Below are positions 25,701 through 38,562 of a stretch of 64,000 nucleotides of DNA, in pieces. The position numbers were made by a program, and so were the translations under genes. A model generated the notes under the pieces. It was not told the origin of the DNA, made no database searches, and saw nothing but the letters and a program-made list of their open reading frames with translations. The stretch spans positions 29,402,995-29,466,994 of the forward strand of contig NC_044277.2 in NCBI RefSeq assembly GCF_004027225.2, read 5' to 3'. The stretch comes from Strigops habroptila (Eukaryota > Chordata > Aves > Psittaciformes > Psittacidae). Positions within the stretch are counted from its first letter, which is position 1. Each line of letters begins with the position of its first letter.

Positions 25701-28700
25701 ATGGATAGGCTGGTTCTCTGGAGGGTGCGTGGCAAAAAGCATTGCTAGTCTAAAGGTGTGGTTTGGGGAAGGAGGATCAGGAGCATGTTCTTATGACCCA
25801 AGAGATTCCTGGGGCATATGTGATCCCATGTTTGTTGTACCAGTGCAGTACTTCTTCTGGCTAGGCAGGGTTTTGCAGTTTCATGGATGTTTCACACTAT
25901 GTTCTCAGGTAAGCCAAGAGTAAAAAATAGGATTTCTACCCAGCTTGCTACTTGGAGTTGCTTGTGTGGGGAAGCCATCCTTTGTGTCATACAATTACAC
26001 TTGTTTAACAGCACCAGTCTAAACCTTAAACTGGTTAGTCAAGGCCTGAGAGTATCAACATGGTAGTTGCCATCATGTTGAATTATTAAGTAAAGAGCTT
26101 GTCTTTGACACTGATAACTGAATAAGGAACCAGACTGCAGCAGGAGTGTAGCTTAACCATGCAACCACCAACTTGTGTGTGGAAATTCAGGCAAAAAAAT
26201 GTACGTTTTCACAGCTCTGCAGTTTCCAAGAACATGATGTGACTGCAAGGAGCTGTGAGACTTGAGAAATTAGAAACGTTTGTGCTTCTCAGAAGGGACC
26301 TCTTAAAAGTAACCGCGTCCCAGGAACTTATGCGCAGTTCCCTCCGTTTGATAAGAGTGTGTACAACAAGGGCAAGATTCAGCTGTAAGTTTTCAAATTA
26401 ATTTCCACATTTTAATATGCATTTATCAGGTGGATGTAATTCTCTCCCAAGTTGCAATAAGTTCAAGGGTTTGAGGATGAAAAGAGTAAGTTAGAAGCCT
26501 GGGCTCTTATTCACGTTTGTAGCTTACTTGAAATGCCTCCAGGCTAGCATCAAGTACCTTCAGCTGACTTCTGACACATTGTTTGGATCTGTTTTAAGCC
26601 AGCTGATGCTGTGACCCCAGAGGAGGGCAGGGTAGCTCAATGAGGGGATTAGGCAGAAAAAACCCCAGTAAGGCATCCAAACAGTCTGGTAAAAGGTTGA
26701 TTGCCAGGCTTCTATATAAAGGCTGCCACTGAGCAGCGTGTGTGCGTGTAACAACAGAATTCAAAGTGGTGCTTCCATTAAGTCCCATCAAATCTGCAGT
26801 GAGGTGGGCAGGGTTGAAGCTATCTGAACACTGCCTGCATTTGGAAAATTGGGTGGGATTTTAGGAGAGCACAGCCAGCTAGCTGTTTCCTTCCCTAGTG
26901 TTAGAGATGTTTGGAGTTAAATTATGTCAGCAGGAGAAGGCTGTTTTGACAAGATGGAGCTTTCCATACCTCATTGTCTTCTGATGGTAAAATTGACAGT
27001 GCTTCTAACAATTCCACTCCAGTTGGTGCTGTGTGCATCCTTTGTGGGAGCCCACCTGCAGGTTACTGTGCTCTGACTATTTCTGGGCAACTTGTGCAAC
27101 GTTGCTAAAAATTACAAAGTCCCAAGCACAGAAGCGACTCTCCCAGTGCTAACATCTGTAGCTGGACTGACACGTGCTTGGAAGCTTTTGTGCCAGCTTT
27201 TGTCTGGACCGAGGAGCTTTGCTAGGAGAACCCAAGAGTAAGCACTAGGGAAAGTTGCTGGAGGACTAAAGGAAGCTGCTCTGGAGTGGGTGAAGAATAA
27301 ATCGAGGAGTCCGAGAAGGGAACTCAAAGACTTAACTTCAGTCTAGTTTCCTTGGGCTCTGTTTAATCAATAGATTAAAGGGTAAGAGGAGGAGAGCCTC
27401 CTGCTATAAGGTAGCTTTAGCAGGGTGACAGTGATAGCTAATTTGTCTACTTCAAGCTTTTGTTTGTATACAAGCGTGAACTCTTCCTGCTGCAGAGGCA
27501 TACATTCACTTCCCTCCTGGGGAAGGGGGGGTTGTCAGAGAGAAGTGGATGGCTTTCTAAAACATATTTGCCAAGAGCTGCTTTTGTGTTAAAGGTCTGG
27601 AGTCATGTGTCAGGCCCAAGAAGTTGCTCACTCATGCATCTTGTAAGCAAAATGTATTTGTGTAAAAGGGACTGACTTACAGGACTTTGTTTCCCCAGAA
27701 TCTGGCCCAACTGGTCAGCTGCAGTCTCCCAACTGAAATCAGAATAGTCTCTGCTGTTGTAAATGCTCTTACCTTGCTTGTCAGCACCATAATACTCCCA
27801 TACACTGGGGAGATGTGTGGAAGTGCCAAGTGTTCTGTGAAGTCTCTGTCCATACCTCAGTTTAGAAAGTATGGGAGAAAATTGAACTTTATTCTGTCAG
27901 CATATACCTTTCAGTATGTGATTCAGCCTTATACATAAGCAAATCTGCTTTGTTCTTAAAACTTTGGTGTTGTATTCATGGTGGGGCCTGATATTGTGGA
28001 GTGTGAGTTGTGGGCTTTTCTGGAGCTGCTTTTCACAAATGGAAACTCTGCGATGCAGTGTTGAAAGAGTTGCTTTGACAGAAGAGCAGACTTGCCTTCT
28101 GGAGGAGGCTGGGAGTTGCTCTACTCGAACTCACTCAAGTAAAGCTTTTAATTAGACTGTAAGGTTTCATACTAAAACTTTGTTTAAAACAATTCTGTTC
28201 TTCACTACAGCCTTTTCTTCCTCATCTTTTCCAACTGTCATCTGGCAGCAGCTCAGCGCTGCTTCTCCAGCATTTTTGACAGGTTCAGTCTCTTGCCATA
28301 GATCAAAGTCTCTGGAGAATGGTGCATAACTGGGATAAGCGGCTGAAGTCAAATAACTAAATACATTCCTCTAAAATCTTCCTGCCAGGGTTTTGTCTCT
28401 GTTAGTCTCACTTGGAGATGTTCTTCTGCATTTGCAGAGTTTGGCCTGACTTCTGCAAAGTCGAGGCAGTGCCCTGCCTGATCACTGGTTCTGGGGTGCT
28501 GGCTGCTGTGTGCTTTGGCCTGTACTCTTCCCATAGGTTATTGCTGGAGCTGACAAACATGACTGCTTTGGCCACTGTTTGAGACACAAAACTTTGCCAT
28601 AAGCCAGGGATTTCTGCCTAACAAAGATCTCGTAAGTGCTGGAGCAGATGTCTTGTAGCAGAGAATCTGTGGAAATACAGGGACTTCTGTCTGATAGGAA

Positions 28701-31700
28701 TGGGTTAACAGTCTTACTGTGGTATCAGCTTGCCTAGTGGCAAAATATGCTGGAGCATGGATCTACTCCCTCACAAGATCTCAGGAAATTAGTCTGAGTT
28801 TATAATTGGATTGGAAGGAGGAGAGGAGAGAATTGCTGCCTTTGCTAAGACGTGCGTCAGCTGTCAGAAGTGCTGTGGGCTGAGACTTTGGTGTAAGAAA
28901 AGAGCAATACCAGCAACCCCGTAACCCTTAATGGTAACACTCACAGGGGTTTGTTTCGCGTGGTGATACATCTTGGGAGAATACTGATCATTCCAAGAGG
29001 GTTTTGTTTGGTTGGGGTTTTTTGTTTGTCTGTTTTAATATGAGTAAGTGAAGGCAGCATTCAGTCTTAAGAAATGCTGAAGAAGGTATTTCTATACAAA
29101 GAACTATGTTGAACAGTGCTGTTGCGTCAGGGAGAGCTAGTCCAGAGAAAGCATGTGGGGGAGGTTGAAGTAATGAGATCAATATGGTGGTGTTGAGTTG
29201 GACTCTGCTAAAAGACACTAGATGCCTAAACCCTTAAGCCACAGTCCACTGACCATTACTAACAGGGCTGCAGAAGCCTGTGCTAATACTCTTCAGTAGC
29301 TGCTGTAGCTGTGCAGCTCTGTTGATGTTGTGTACAAATCTTGGGGGCTGAAAGAGGTATCTGCTGTTACAGGGAAGGGAAAGAGCATGTTGTGGAAATA
29401 GGAGCTTGAATGTGTTTGAGCTTCTGGCCTATAGTTTCAGGGCATCTTTCTCTCTTTATGCAGTTTTAAAGCCTTGGATCAGGTGCTGAAAAGCTTTACT
29501 CATCTGTGAGCTGGTAAGACTTTGAAGAACAAATTGGTGCTGCAGAACCTAGGTTGCCTTATGATGCTTAAGTAGCTTTATAGCTCTTAAAATGCCTTAT
29601 GCCCTATAAAACTCAGTTGGAGCTGGAAGAAGAGCCTGACTGTTGCTGCCTGATTGGGATCTACCTGGCAAAGACGGGGGAAAGCCTGGCTGGAAGTCCT
29701 TACCCCAGCTGCAGTTACCAGAAGGCCTCCAGAGATGCAAATTCAAACCTGATATCAGCTGAGCAGGCAGTTGAATCTTATCTATCAACCTTGAAATAAG
29801 AGATTGGATCTTTTTGCTATGACCCGCAAACAGCAAGTGCCTCTTCCCCCTCTTTGGCAAACAAATTCTTCCCCTCATCTTCCCTGTCCTCTTTTGCTTG
29901 CTGATTTAAGTGCTGGAGTCATGTTAGGCTTGCCAAAATTAGGGGCTGTGGTGCATGGGTTTGGCAGATCTGTGCTTAAACTGGACACAAACGTAGGATG
30001 CCCGAGATGGTGAAGGTGCCACCTAGCAGAGCAGAACTCTGCCTTGATTAGGCACAGATCTTGTGAATTGGTTATTTAGGTAGCTTTATCCAGAGAATTG
30101 TTTGGATCTCGCCTAGAATAGCCTCTGCATTCCTCCGATCCCGAGGCATTAGTGGTAGCCTTTCCATTTTGCATTTAACTCTTGCTCTGAAACACTACTG
30201 AATACATAGCTTAGTTTCTTCAAAGCCCTGAGATGGTATTCAGTCATACTTGAGCTGGGTTTGGTTTCTTTAGGGAAAGAGGGATATAACTTTTTCATGT
30301 ATGAACAAAATACTGCTCTGCCAGATCTAAATGTGGGAAAAGCAGTTTCTCTGCAAGGCTACTGTAACGTCTCGTCCTTGCTTAGCTACCAACAAGGTAG
30401 AAGTGCCTTAATACTATCCTGCCTTACTTAAATTGCCGCTGGAGCCTTGGGCTAAGGTGAAAGCTGTGGACCTGGGTAGCAGGTGGTATCTGAAGAAAGA
30501 ATGCTATCTGAGACTAGGCAAGCAAATACCTGGCTAACAGTGTTTGCTCAAACTTAACAGCTCTACTGGCTGGGCAGGAAGTTCCCTCCCTTGTGATTCA
30601 TGATTGCTGACTGTTGACGATAAACAGTTACCCGGGAAAGCTTTAAGCACACTCTTACCTTAACAGAGGAGATTGCAACATGCTTAATGGTAGGAGTGTG
30701 ATGGTAATGCTTTGCTGAGGCTTTCCTGAGCCACTTTGTGACATTCTGTTGAACTTGGCAGTAATTGGTTCAGGCATCCTTGACAGAAGTTACTTACGTC
30801 ATGCCTCGAACACCAGCTTCTAAAATGGCATTGATGACTTAAGTACCAACCTCTTAGTTACCCTGAGTTGTTAAGGCAAATAAATACTTGTTCTGGAACA
30901 GCAAAATCTCTTCAGTTTTAATCTCTAGCATAGTGACCAAACCCCCACTGCTACTTGTCTCTGGAGCAGGTGCTCCTTAGGCTTCCAGATCTCTTCAGGT
31001 ACTGGCTTGCAGCTGATATCTGCAGTAACAAAGTACACCTGTAACAATTGAATTTGCTATGCAAGGCAAAGAACAAAGGTACTTGAGCATGCACAATAAC
31101 TTCTCTTAAGGCACATAACAGAAGTCTAAAGCTTCAGCACTCAAATGTATGTCTTGCACTGGGAGCAGAGTCGATCTTGCAGGGTATGGCTCTGCAGCCT
31201 CAGTTCCACTCTGAGCCAGCTGCGTGTGCCCTGAATTACCATGAGGAGGAGGAGGAAGGCCACGCAATGGGATATTTTGGTCACGGGAGGGCCCGTTAGA
31301 AAGGCATCATAATGAGCCTGTTTTTATAGCATAGAGAAATCTTGATTCCTGCCATTCCCTTGCTATGTTCAGACTGTCAAGAGCTGCTAAACTGAACACT
31401 AAGAAGCTTCGCACTGCAGAGCAAAACTGTTATTTCTGGTTCCATGTTGCTGCTGTCATCCCCATCTTACTTTCCTTGGGCTTCCTTGGGGTCATCACTT
31501 TAATTTGGGAAGTCCTTTGGAGAGAAATTAATTCCTCCTCCGAATGCACCACCAGCAGCTAGCAGAGTCTATCTTCTTCAGACTGCCTTCAGGCAATATA
31601 GGGGGAGCGCTGCCCTGAATCCCTGGGTATGCTAACGAGCTACTGGGAAAGAAGTGGATAAAGTGACTTTTGTGACTGGCAAGGGAGTACTTGTCTTCCT

Positions 31701-31721
31701 AGAAGTGGATGAGTTAGGGAT
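22723..31721. other. TPD52 intron 1, middle part
   Basis: Nine kilobases contain no supported exon or RNA gene. A/C-rich tracts occur at 24131-24232 and a G/T-rich tract at 28999-29030. A 65-codon ATG frame at 31365 with one hydrophobic stretch (AAVIPILLSLGFLGVITLIW) lacks any homology I know. Confidence 0.55.
24131..24232 (+). repeat. A/C-rich low-complexity tract
   Basis: The sequence is dominated by A and C (AAAAACAACGACGAAACCC and similar), then becomes a pyrimidine run ending CGCCCCCCCTTCGCCCCC. The 15-mer AAAACAACGACGAAA at 24136-24150 recurs exactly at 45666-45680. Confidence 0.7.
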
Positions 31722-32262
31722 AGAATCATAGAATCATAGAATCGTAAGGGTTGGAAAGGACCTTAAGATCATCTAGTTCCAACCCCCCTGCCATGGGCAG
31801 GGACACCTTGCCCTAAACCATGTGGCTCAAGGCTCTGTCCAACCTGGCCTTGAACACCGCCAGGGATGGAGCATCCACAACCTCCCTGGGCAACCCATTC
31901 CAGTGCTTCACCACCCTCACTGTAAAGAACTTCTTCCTTATATCTAATCTAAACTTCCCCTGTTTAAGTTTGAAGCCATTACCCCTTGTCCTACCACTAC
32001 AGTCCCTAAGGAAGAGTCCCTCCCCAGCATCCTTGTAGACCCCCTTCAGATACTGGAAGGCTGCTATGAGGTCTCCACGCAGCCTTCTCTTCTCCAGGCT
32101 GAACAGCCCCAACTCTCTCAGCCTGTCTTCATACGGGAGGTGCTCCAGCCCTCTTATCATCCTCGTGGCCCTCCTCTGGACTCGCTCCAACAGCTCCATG
32201 TCCTTTTTATGTTGAGGACACCAGAACTGTACGCAGTACTCCAAGTGGGGTCTCACAACAGC
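31722..32262 (-). mobile_element. CR1 LINE fragment, young-looking copy A
   Basis: Read on the minus strand it has one continuous 147-codon frame that includes [40 protein letters not shown] and [20 protein letters not shown]. The frame is followed by the standard CR1 3' tail. On the + strand it begins AGAATCATAGAATCATAGAA, the terminal repeats. The unbroken frame and near identity with the copy at 47.8 kb point to a relatively recent insertion. It lies in TPD52 intron 1, antisense to the gene. Confidence 0.97.
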
Positions 32263-34821
32263 CTAAAAGTTGTGCGACAGCAGGTTTGGAAGGGTGGATT
32301 TCAGTTCTTTCTCCTTACAGCTGGATTGGCTTGTACTTCAGGGTGAAGACCATCAAACTTCCCTAGGTGATGAGGAAGCGGCTGGTTCTGCAAGACAGCT
32401 TCCTTCATCACCAGTCAGGACTTGACAATGAATGAGGAGGGGTGCTCCTGTAAATAAACTCTTGCAGGGAAGAGAGCAGGAAGCTGATGTGTTTGGGAGG
32501 TGCTGTAGCAACCCAGCTATACGGCGGCCAGTGTAAAATAGATTAATCTGAGCAGCCTGGGTAGTCTGAAGTAAGGAGTGCTTGTGTGGTCCCTCTTCTG
32601 GCAATGATCTTAGGACAGTAATGTTTCTAAAAACGAGAAAATAGTCTTGGGTGACTTCTGGGCTTGTGCTCAGGCTGGGAGTAAGTCAGGGCAAAAGCAG
32701 AATTCAGCCTCTTGTAGAGGCTCAGATCTGCAACTTGGCAAACCTTCCCTGTAAGGCAAAGGTGTGTTCCAGCAGCAGGTGATGGTCCTGCACTTGTCTC
32801 CAACCAGACTGAAGAGTTGGTTCATACATGGTTCTGGCTGCAGCAGTGGCAGGCCAGGCCAGAGGTCTTAGACTGGCAATCCAGATGTCTCCAGAGACAT
32901 GAAACCAACTTTTGCACAACAAAGATGCAGGAACAGGACCAGACTTTTTTGAATGGCTGGTATGGGGTAAAACTGAACACAGGGAGTTACCTGTAAATGA
33001 CAAGAACATAAATGTTGAGTCCAGTAAATGCCCTTAGCCAGGAAACAGTGTTCCTGATTGCTAGCAGAGATGAACAGACCTTCATAAGCGGTTCTTTTTC
33101 ATGTAATGGCTACTTCACTTGTCATAACTGGCTAGCATTGACTGGTGTTACACTGAGTGGCTCTCTGGGGTTGGGAAGGAGTCCTAGTGGGTAACCTCAC
33201 CTTCAACTCTGTTGAGAGAGCAATAGTACAAAACACATCTGAGATAATTTCACCTAACTAACTGGTTAGGTGATCATTTCACTTAACCAGTTAGTATACC
33301 TATTTCCTGAGCCTTTTGTACAGAAGGCGGTCCCCATCTGCTGAGTTAGATGAAGAAAGGATGCAAAGCAGAATTGGTAGCTATTCATATTAGTGTGCTT
33401 GGTTAATAGGGAGTATATCATTACTGTAGCCATGTTACAATTCTCTGCTGCCTCTGGATGATTTAACTAGAATCTGTGACCAAAGCTTTGACCTTTGTCA
33501 GGCAAACTTTGCAGTATTTCTGGCAGATGCCATAGCCATGTGTCAGAAGTGCTAAGGGACATTATATTTTCTTCTTTTCACTGGGTTTGGAAAATAGCAG
33601 AGACCTGTGTTTCAGGCTCCAATACTGTCATTGTTATGAGCCTGCAGGTAGTCTGCACCAGCAGCCAATGTAGGTCTGCAGCCTAAGGGAACTGCTCTTT
33701 GATTAGCTGGAAAGTCTGTTCCTGACTGCAGTGGAAATGGGAAGTTAAAACTTCAGAAGTGGTACGCTTTCGTCTCGTGTCCACAGGGAATACAATGCCC
33801 AGGCTCCACATGGGCATGCTGCAAGGTTCCTTCCCTTCTGCTGCCTTGAGCTGAGGCTGGTGTAATGTCTCTGATCAGTTCTGTCTTAAAACATCACTCT
33901 TACCGTGGAGGAAAAGATTAACTTCCATTTGGTCATACTCCTCTGTGTGCAGGCTGCAGTGAAGAGCCCATGTGAAGGTGTGGGTTGGTAGGGAATCACT
34001 GTAGTTGCTCAGTGTAAAGGTGATCTGCACTGCTGGTAAGTGTGTCTATTCACTGAAAGAAGCTGACCTTGGAAGGAAAAAATAGAATGTGGTGAAGCAC
34101 TGCAAAGCTGTGCTGACTGCTTCTTTTAGGTAAGAAGCCCTTCTGCTTCCCAGGGCTAAATCCATACACCCAGCATGATGTCAGATGGCTTACATAAGTT
34201 CATCTTTCTTTATAGTATACGTGTCAAAACATAAATACATTTCATCAGGACAACACATTCCAGTGTTGCCGGTTCATGGCATAACTGGCTGCTGTAAATG
34301 ATGCTGACTGAAGCACCAAGGGCATAGGGCAGTGCACTTCAATCATCTTAAAACCAAAACCAAACCCCCTAAAACCTCTCATACCTAGATACATTTAGCC
34401 TCATGGGCAAAAATCATAATGCACATTAGCAGGTTCGTTCTAAAACTGAGGTGGTGCTTATGGCATAGCCTTCAGAGATGAGTGCTGCTTCCTCCTGTTC
34501 TGAGCTTGCGCTACAGCGTGATACCTGGGCAGCAGGGACTGGGTTCTGGCTACTGGAGAAATAGTTACGCATGCAGAATTTTCCATTAATCAGAGGAAAA
34601 AGTCCTACCCAGATGGTATATAGGATAGATTACGGCTAGTAATCCTTTTGTGTCCTAGAAGATTAAGAATATCCTGGTGTAGCTGCAGTCAGCTGACTTT
34701 TTATTTAAATGATTGGAAGTTCTTGGTGCAGTTCTGCAGAGGACCAGGCTCTTCCAGAAGCCCCGGATAGTGCGCTGTGAATGTTTGTCAAAGGAACGGT
34801 CTGTGTAAGTTCAGCCCCAGT
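32263..34821. other. TPD52 intron 1, before the distal first exon
   Basis: No supported feature was found apart from scattered AT-rich DNA and an AC-rich patch near 34349-34376. Confidence 0.5.
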
Positions 34822-34828
34822 TATAAAT
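34822..34828 (+). promoter_or_regulatory. TPD52: possible TATA box for the distal TPD52 promoter
   Basis: The string TATAAAT occurs about 220 bases before the ATG at 35046, in a region without CpG enrichment. In human the long isoform has its own tissue-restricted promoter, so a TATA-type start would be reasonable here. AT-rich hexamers are common by chance and no other core element is visible, so confidence is low. Confidence 0.2.
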
Positions 34829-35020
34829 TTACAGGAACTCAACTTGTGCCATGTGAACAGCAGCAGCTACAAGATGGCTAAGGAATCGCTTGCTAGACAG
34901 CTCTGCCAAATCTAACAGTGGGGTAAGAGAGCTGAATTTTCTGAGGAGGTACAGTGAGTGTCATGTGAAGAACCGGAGGGTGTCTGAATCCTGCTGCATG
35001 GGTCGCCCCAGGACGCGAAG

Positions 35021-35062
35021 ATGAATGCTTCAGTGGAAGAAGAGGATGGCTGCACGCTCTGA
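35021..35062 (+). other. upstream ORF before the long-isoform start
   Basis: A 13-codon frame (MNASVEEEDGCTL, then TGA) starts in a usable Kozak context with A at -3. It overlaps the ATG at 35046 in another frame and ends 10 bases before the ATG at 35073. If the transcript begins upstream of it, ribosomes would have to bypass or reinitiate, which favours 35073 as the main start. A second short uORF (MAKESLARQLCQI) lies at 34874-34915. Whether either is in the mature mRNA depends on the unknown start site. Confidence 0.4.
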
Positions 35063-35196
35063 GTTTTCTGGCATGGATCTGTATGAGGATTACAAATCAC
35101 CCTTTGATTTCAATGTTGGAGTGAACAGAAACTATCTTTACCTGTCGCCTACCATAAACCTTTCTCCACCTGGATCACCTATGCTGTCAAAGTCTG
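35046..35196 (+). CDS. TPD52: TPD52 alternative first coding exon (long, PrLZ-type N-terminus)
   Basis: This exon encodes the N-terminus that contains MDLYEDYKSPFDF, then VGVNRNYLYLSP and SPPGSPMLSKS. It ends one base into a glycine codon before donor GTAACT. That phase matches exon 40586, giving ...SKSGLLRSD, the same junction as in the human long isoform (...GLLRTD). Three in-frame ATGs are available, at 35025, 35046 and 35073. The last corresponds to the internal Met of human MDCREMDLYEDY, while 35046 has the strongest context (A at -3, G at +4) and adds MAARSEFSG. I report 35046 as the outer start, but 35073 is at least as likely. The full protein would be 227 or 218 residues. The extra segment is Tyr/Ser/Pro-rich with no recognised domain. 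Confidence 0.88.
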
Positions 35197-37329
35197 GTAA
35201 CTTCCTTCTCTTCCTTTTCTAACACCCTACATGGAAAGCTTAGTGATCAATATCTGTAAAAAGGAATTTCTCAGATTAAGAATCTGTAAAATTTGGCTGA
35301 AATGCAGGTGTAAATGAAGGGAAAGGCTGACCTGCTGTTAACTCTGGTAGCTTATTAGCTCTGATGTGTCATGTGTCATGTAGGTTGTATCCCATCTGCT
35401 ATATATTTACCAGCTTTACCTTATTTGATATTTCTGAATTCAGTAGAAAGGCACTTTGAGGGAAAGCAAAGCGAGCAAAAAAAGATTAGGAACAAAAGGG
35501 CAACTTCTGCAAGACTGGAGCAATTGGCCTATTTTGTCTATTTGCTTTTTTTAGCGGGAAGGTAGGAATTGCATACTTAGTACGACTTCAGAGCTCTGGT
35601 AGTCTTAATATCTGCCCTTGCCTTAGTACTGAAAATATCACCGATTAACGAAAATGCTCTCTAAAACCTTTTCTCTGTTCCTTCCAGCATTCAAAATGCT
35701 GTAAATCTTATGCCTGCAGATTCTGGGCTTGCACTCCCTTGAGGAAGTGGCTGTTGGGTGCTTGCTGCAGCTGCATCCATCTATTGCTTAACCATACTAG
35801 TTTCTAGCTGGTAACCTCTTGTACAGAACACCTACAGCTCTGCCTCCCAACACATCCTGGTCTGGTTTTACCACCCTTTCTTTCATTTCTGTGTTGCCAG
35901 ATGTCATCTTCCAGAGTAATTTAAACAGCTTAGCCCTACTTCAGGTGTGGCAAAGCAAAGTTACAAAGGTGTTGACTTCTTTTTCATGGGCTCGTTCTTC
36001 AAAGTCCTAAAGAAATGTGCATCCCTTGGGGAACCTCTGTGTGAACCAACCAAACCCCTCTGAACTTCAGCTAGAGGCCACTGAGGAGCAGTGGTCGGCT
36101 TTCACCTCTGCGGTTACTGCATCTCCCACCTCTTCTAAAAGGGAGGGAGCCATCCTTTGATGATGCATCACCACAAACACCAACCTTTGCTGGGCCTTTC
36201 AACATTCTTTTTCATTCACTTTGAATGATTATATGATTAGTGTTTAGGAGAAGCCCAAGCACTTGCTCCCCCCAAGAAATATGTCTCTCTTGGCTTTTTC
36301 ACTGAGATAAATGGGAAGCACTTAAATTAGATCTTTCTTATATATAGCAAAATAAATATCCTCTGTAGCCCTGTACATTTCTCAAATGTTGGAGTGATCT
36401 TACAATCTTGTAACAGCTTGTTCTCCTGGGCTCTAACAAGTGCCATTTTCTTTAGCTTTGCCAAATATGTAGTGATAGCCAAAATGCTCATTCTGAGTGT
36501 CTGACACAGAATATGTCTGTCTAAAGATAAAGCTTTGTGAAGGCTGACCCTCCCCCACGCCAAGGGCTGCTCATGTGAAATGACCAGTACTTCCTTAAAC
36601 TGCTGATTACTGCTAATCTCTGAATCCAGGCCAGGAAGAGGCAGGAACTTCTGGTTGTAAGAGAGCATGAATTTGGGTTGAAACCAACCACAGCAAATCC
36701 CAAACCAGAAAACCTGAGTGCAAACTGGATGACTCTAATGCTTTGCCTGCCCTGGCAGAATAATAGGGACATAAGTGCTATTTCCCTTAAAGCGATCTGT
36801 GGAGTCCTAATCAACTAACTTGTTCATGTCTTTATTTGATTCATTTAAGTAGATCTAATAAACTGCTGGATAATATGTTAATCTGACAGACACTTAAAAA
36901 CTGGCCTTAAAACTAGGTAAGTTTTCTGTATATTAGGTAAGTCTTCCCAGATTTTTCCCCCAATAGAATTTTTACTCTTTAAAGAGTTTGAGAAGTGAAA
37001 TGCTCAGCTAAGCTTGGTGTAGAGTACCCAGTGACTGAATTTTAAGTCCTTTGCAACTCTAAAGATGCAAGAGAACTAATGTGACAAAAGGTGACAAGTT
37101 AGAAGCCAGTAACAACAGTTCTGCTGGTGAACAGAGAAGACCACACATGAGAAATGGTCTCTTAATAACAGATTGAGCCAAAGTGCTTCCATCTGTTGGC
37201 TGACTGCCATGTCCCTGGTTTCTTGCCCCACACCCCACAAAAATATCTAAGGTGGGCTGTGCACCTTTCCTTATGAAGCTTGCTCAAGGCCAGGATCTTA
37301 CTGTCTGTCAGCCCTAGTTTATGATGGTA
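35197..37329. other. intron after the distal first exon
   Basis: No coding or repeat signal that I can support. Confidence 0.5.
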
Positions 37330-37580
37330 GAATGACAGAATAGTAAAGGTTGGAAGGGACCTTCAAGATCACCTAGTTCCAACCCCCCTGCCATGGGCAG
37401 GGACACCTTCCACTAGACCAGGTTGCTTAAAGTCTCATCCAGCCTGGCCTTGAGGACACTCACAACTTGGGGCATCCACAGCTTCTCAGGGCAATCTCTT
37501 CCAGTGTCTCACCACTGAATTTATTCCTTGTATCTACTCTTTTTTTCATTTATAACCATTATCTTTTGTCCTGTCACTAG
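37330..37580 (-). mobile_element. CR1 LINE fragment, 3' end
   Basis: The + strand reads AGGTTGGAAGGGACCTTCAA, then AACCCCCCTGCCATGGGCAG, then CACTAGACCAGGTTGC and a degraded body ending near TTTGTCCTGTCACTAG. This is CR1 3' sequence in reverse orientation, with several deletions. Confidence 0.92.
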
Positions 37581-38490
37581 GATGGGGTATATCTGGGTTG
37601 TAGCCACACCATTGTGGAGGTCTGTGGGTTGTTATCTGTGTAGACAACTGCTGCTTGGCCAGGCTGCCTGGTATGGCCTTCGTATAGCACAAATGAACTC
37701 AGTGTCCTGCATGTATTGACGTAAATTGAGGAATGGGAGCAAAGTGAGCAGAGAGGTGAGGAGTAACAGGGTGAGAGGGAGGTGCCAGGATAAACACTGA
37801 TCAGAAGATGTTTGCATACTTCAAATGGAGCTAAAGAAAAGATTATAAATAGGAGGGGGGCAGACAGTGAGGAGAGGAAGGCATGGTTAGGTGTACAGAG
37901 TGAGGTATGCAGGACTGTGAGTAGCAGTGAATTCTTTTCTTTCTAAAAGATCTAGAAATGGGAATGGGAGGAGAGGTCATTCCCTTGCTTCTTGGCATTG
38001 TGTCTCAAGTTAAGTGTAGGCAACCATCAGCACAAACTCCCTTAAAACACTAGTTTTCCAAAGAGAAGATATATTCCTAAAGCAGAAGCTATTGCAGCGG
38101 GAGACACTCCAGCATGATTTCCTACTGCTGGATTCCCTTGATCTATTTTTGGTGTGATAATCCAGATGACTCTTCATAACCAGATTGAACAGGCTTTCCT
38201 CTGGAAGTGCTAACGCTCTTGGAGTCAGCGTGGTCTTTGGTACTTACAAAGTTTCTGAAATGGCTTTTGCAACAGCAAGCTCTGTAGTCCCTGAAAGGCC
38301 TGCGAATGGAGAACAAGGCCAGGAGGCAGAGGCTGATGTACCAGGAGTCGTAGAGTGTAAGAGGAAAATGCAGCTTGAATTGTTGGTTTTCTTTCAGTCT
38401 TGCAGGCCTGTGTAATGAATAGGATAAATAGCAATTTGACAGAAAGGTATGGCATTCGTAACAGTTGGATGGTAAGAAAAGGAAATACAT

Positions 38491-38562
38491 GGAATCATAG
38501 AATAGTCTGGGTTGGAAAGAACCTTAAGATCATCTAGTTCCAAGCCCCTTGTCATGGGCAAA
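38491..38562 (-). mobile_element. very short CR1 3' remnant
   Basis: The sequence GGAATCATAGAATAGTCTGG, then GAACCTTAAGATCATCTAGT and CATGGGCAAAAC, is only the last 70 or so bases of a CR1 element in reverse orientation. Confidence 0.85.

Noticed and set aside
31365-31562. 65-codon ATG frame with one transmembrane-like segment
   Set aside because: It is a single short frame in an intron. A hydrophobic stretch of about 20 residues arises easily by chance, and no homologue is known to me.
31813-32256. Intact-looking 147-codon protein on the minus strand (also at 47867-48310)
   Set aside because: It is the C-terminal remnant of the CR1 reverse-transcriptase ORF, not a host gene.
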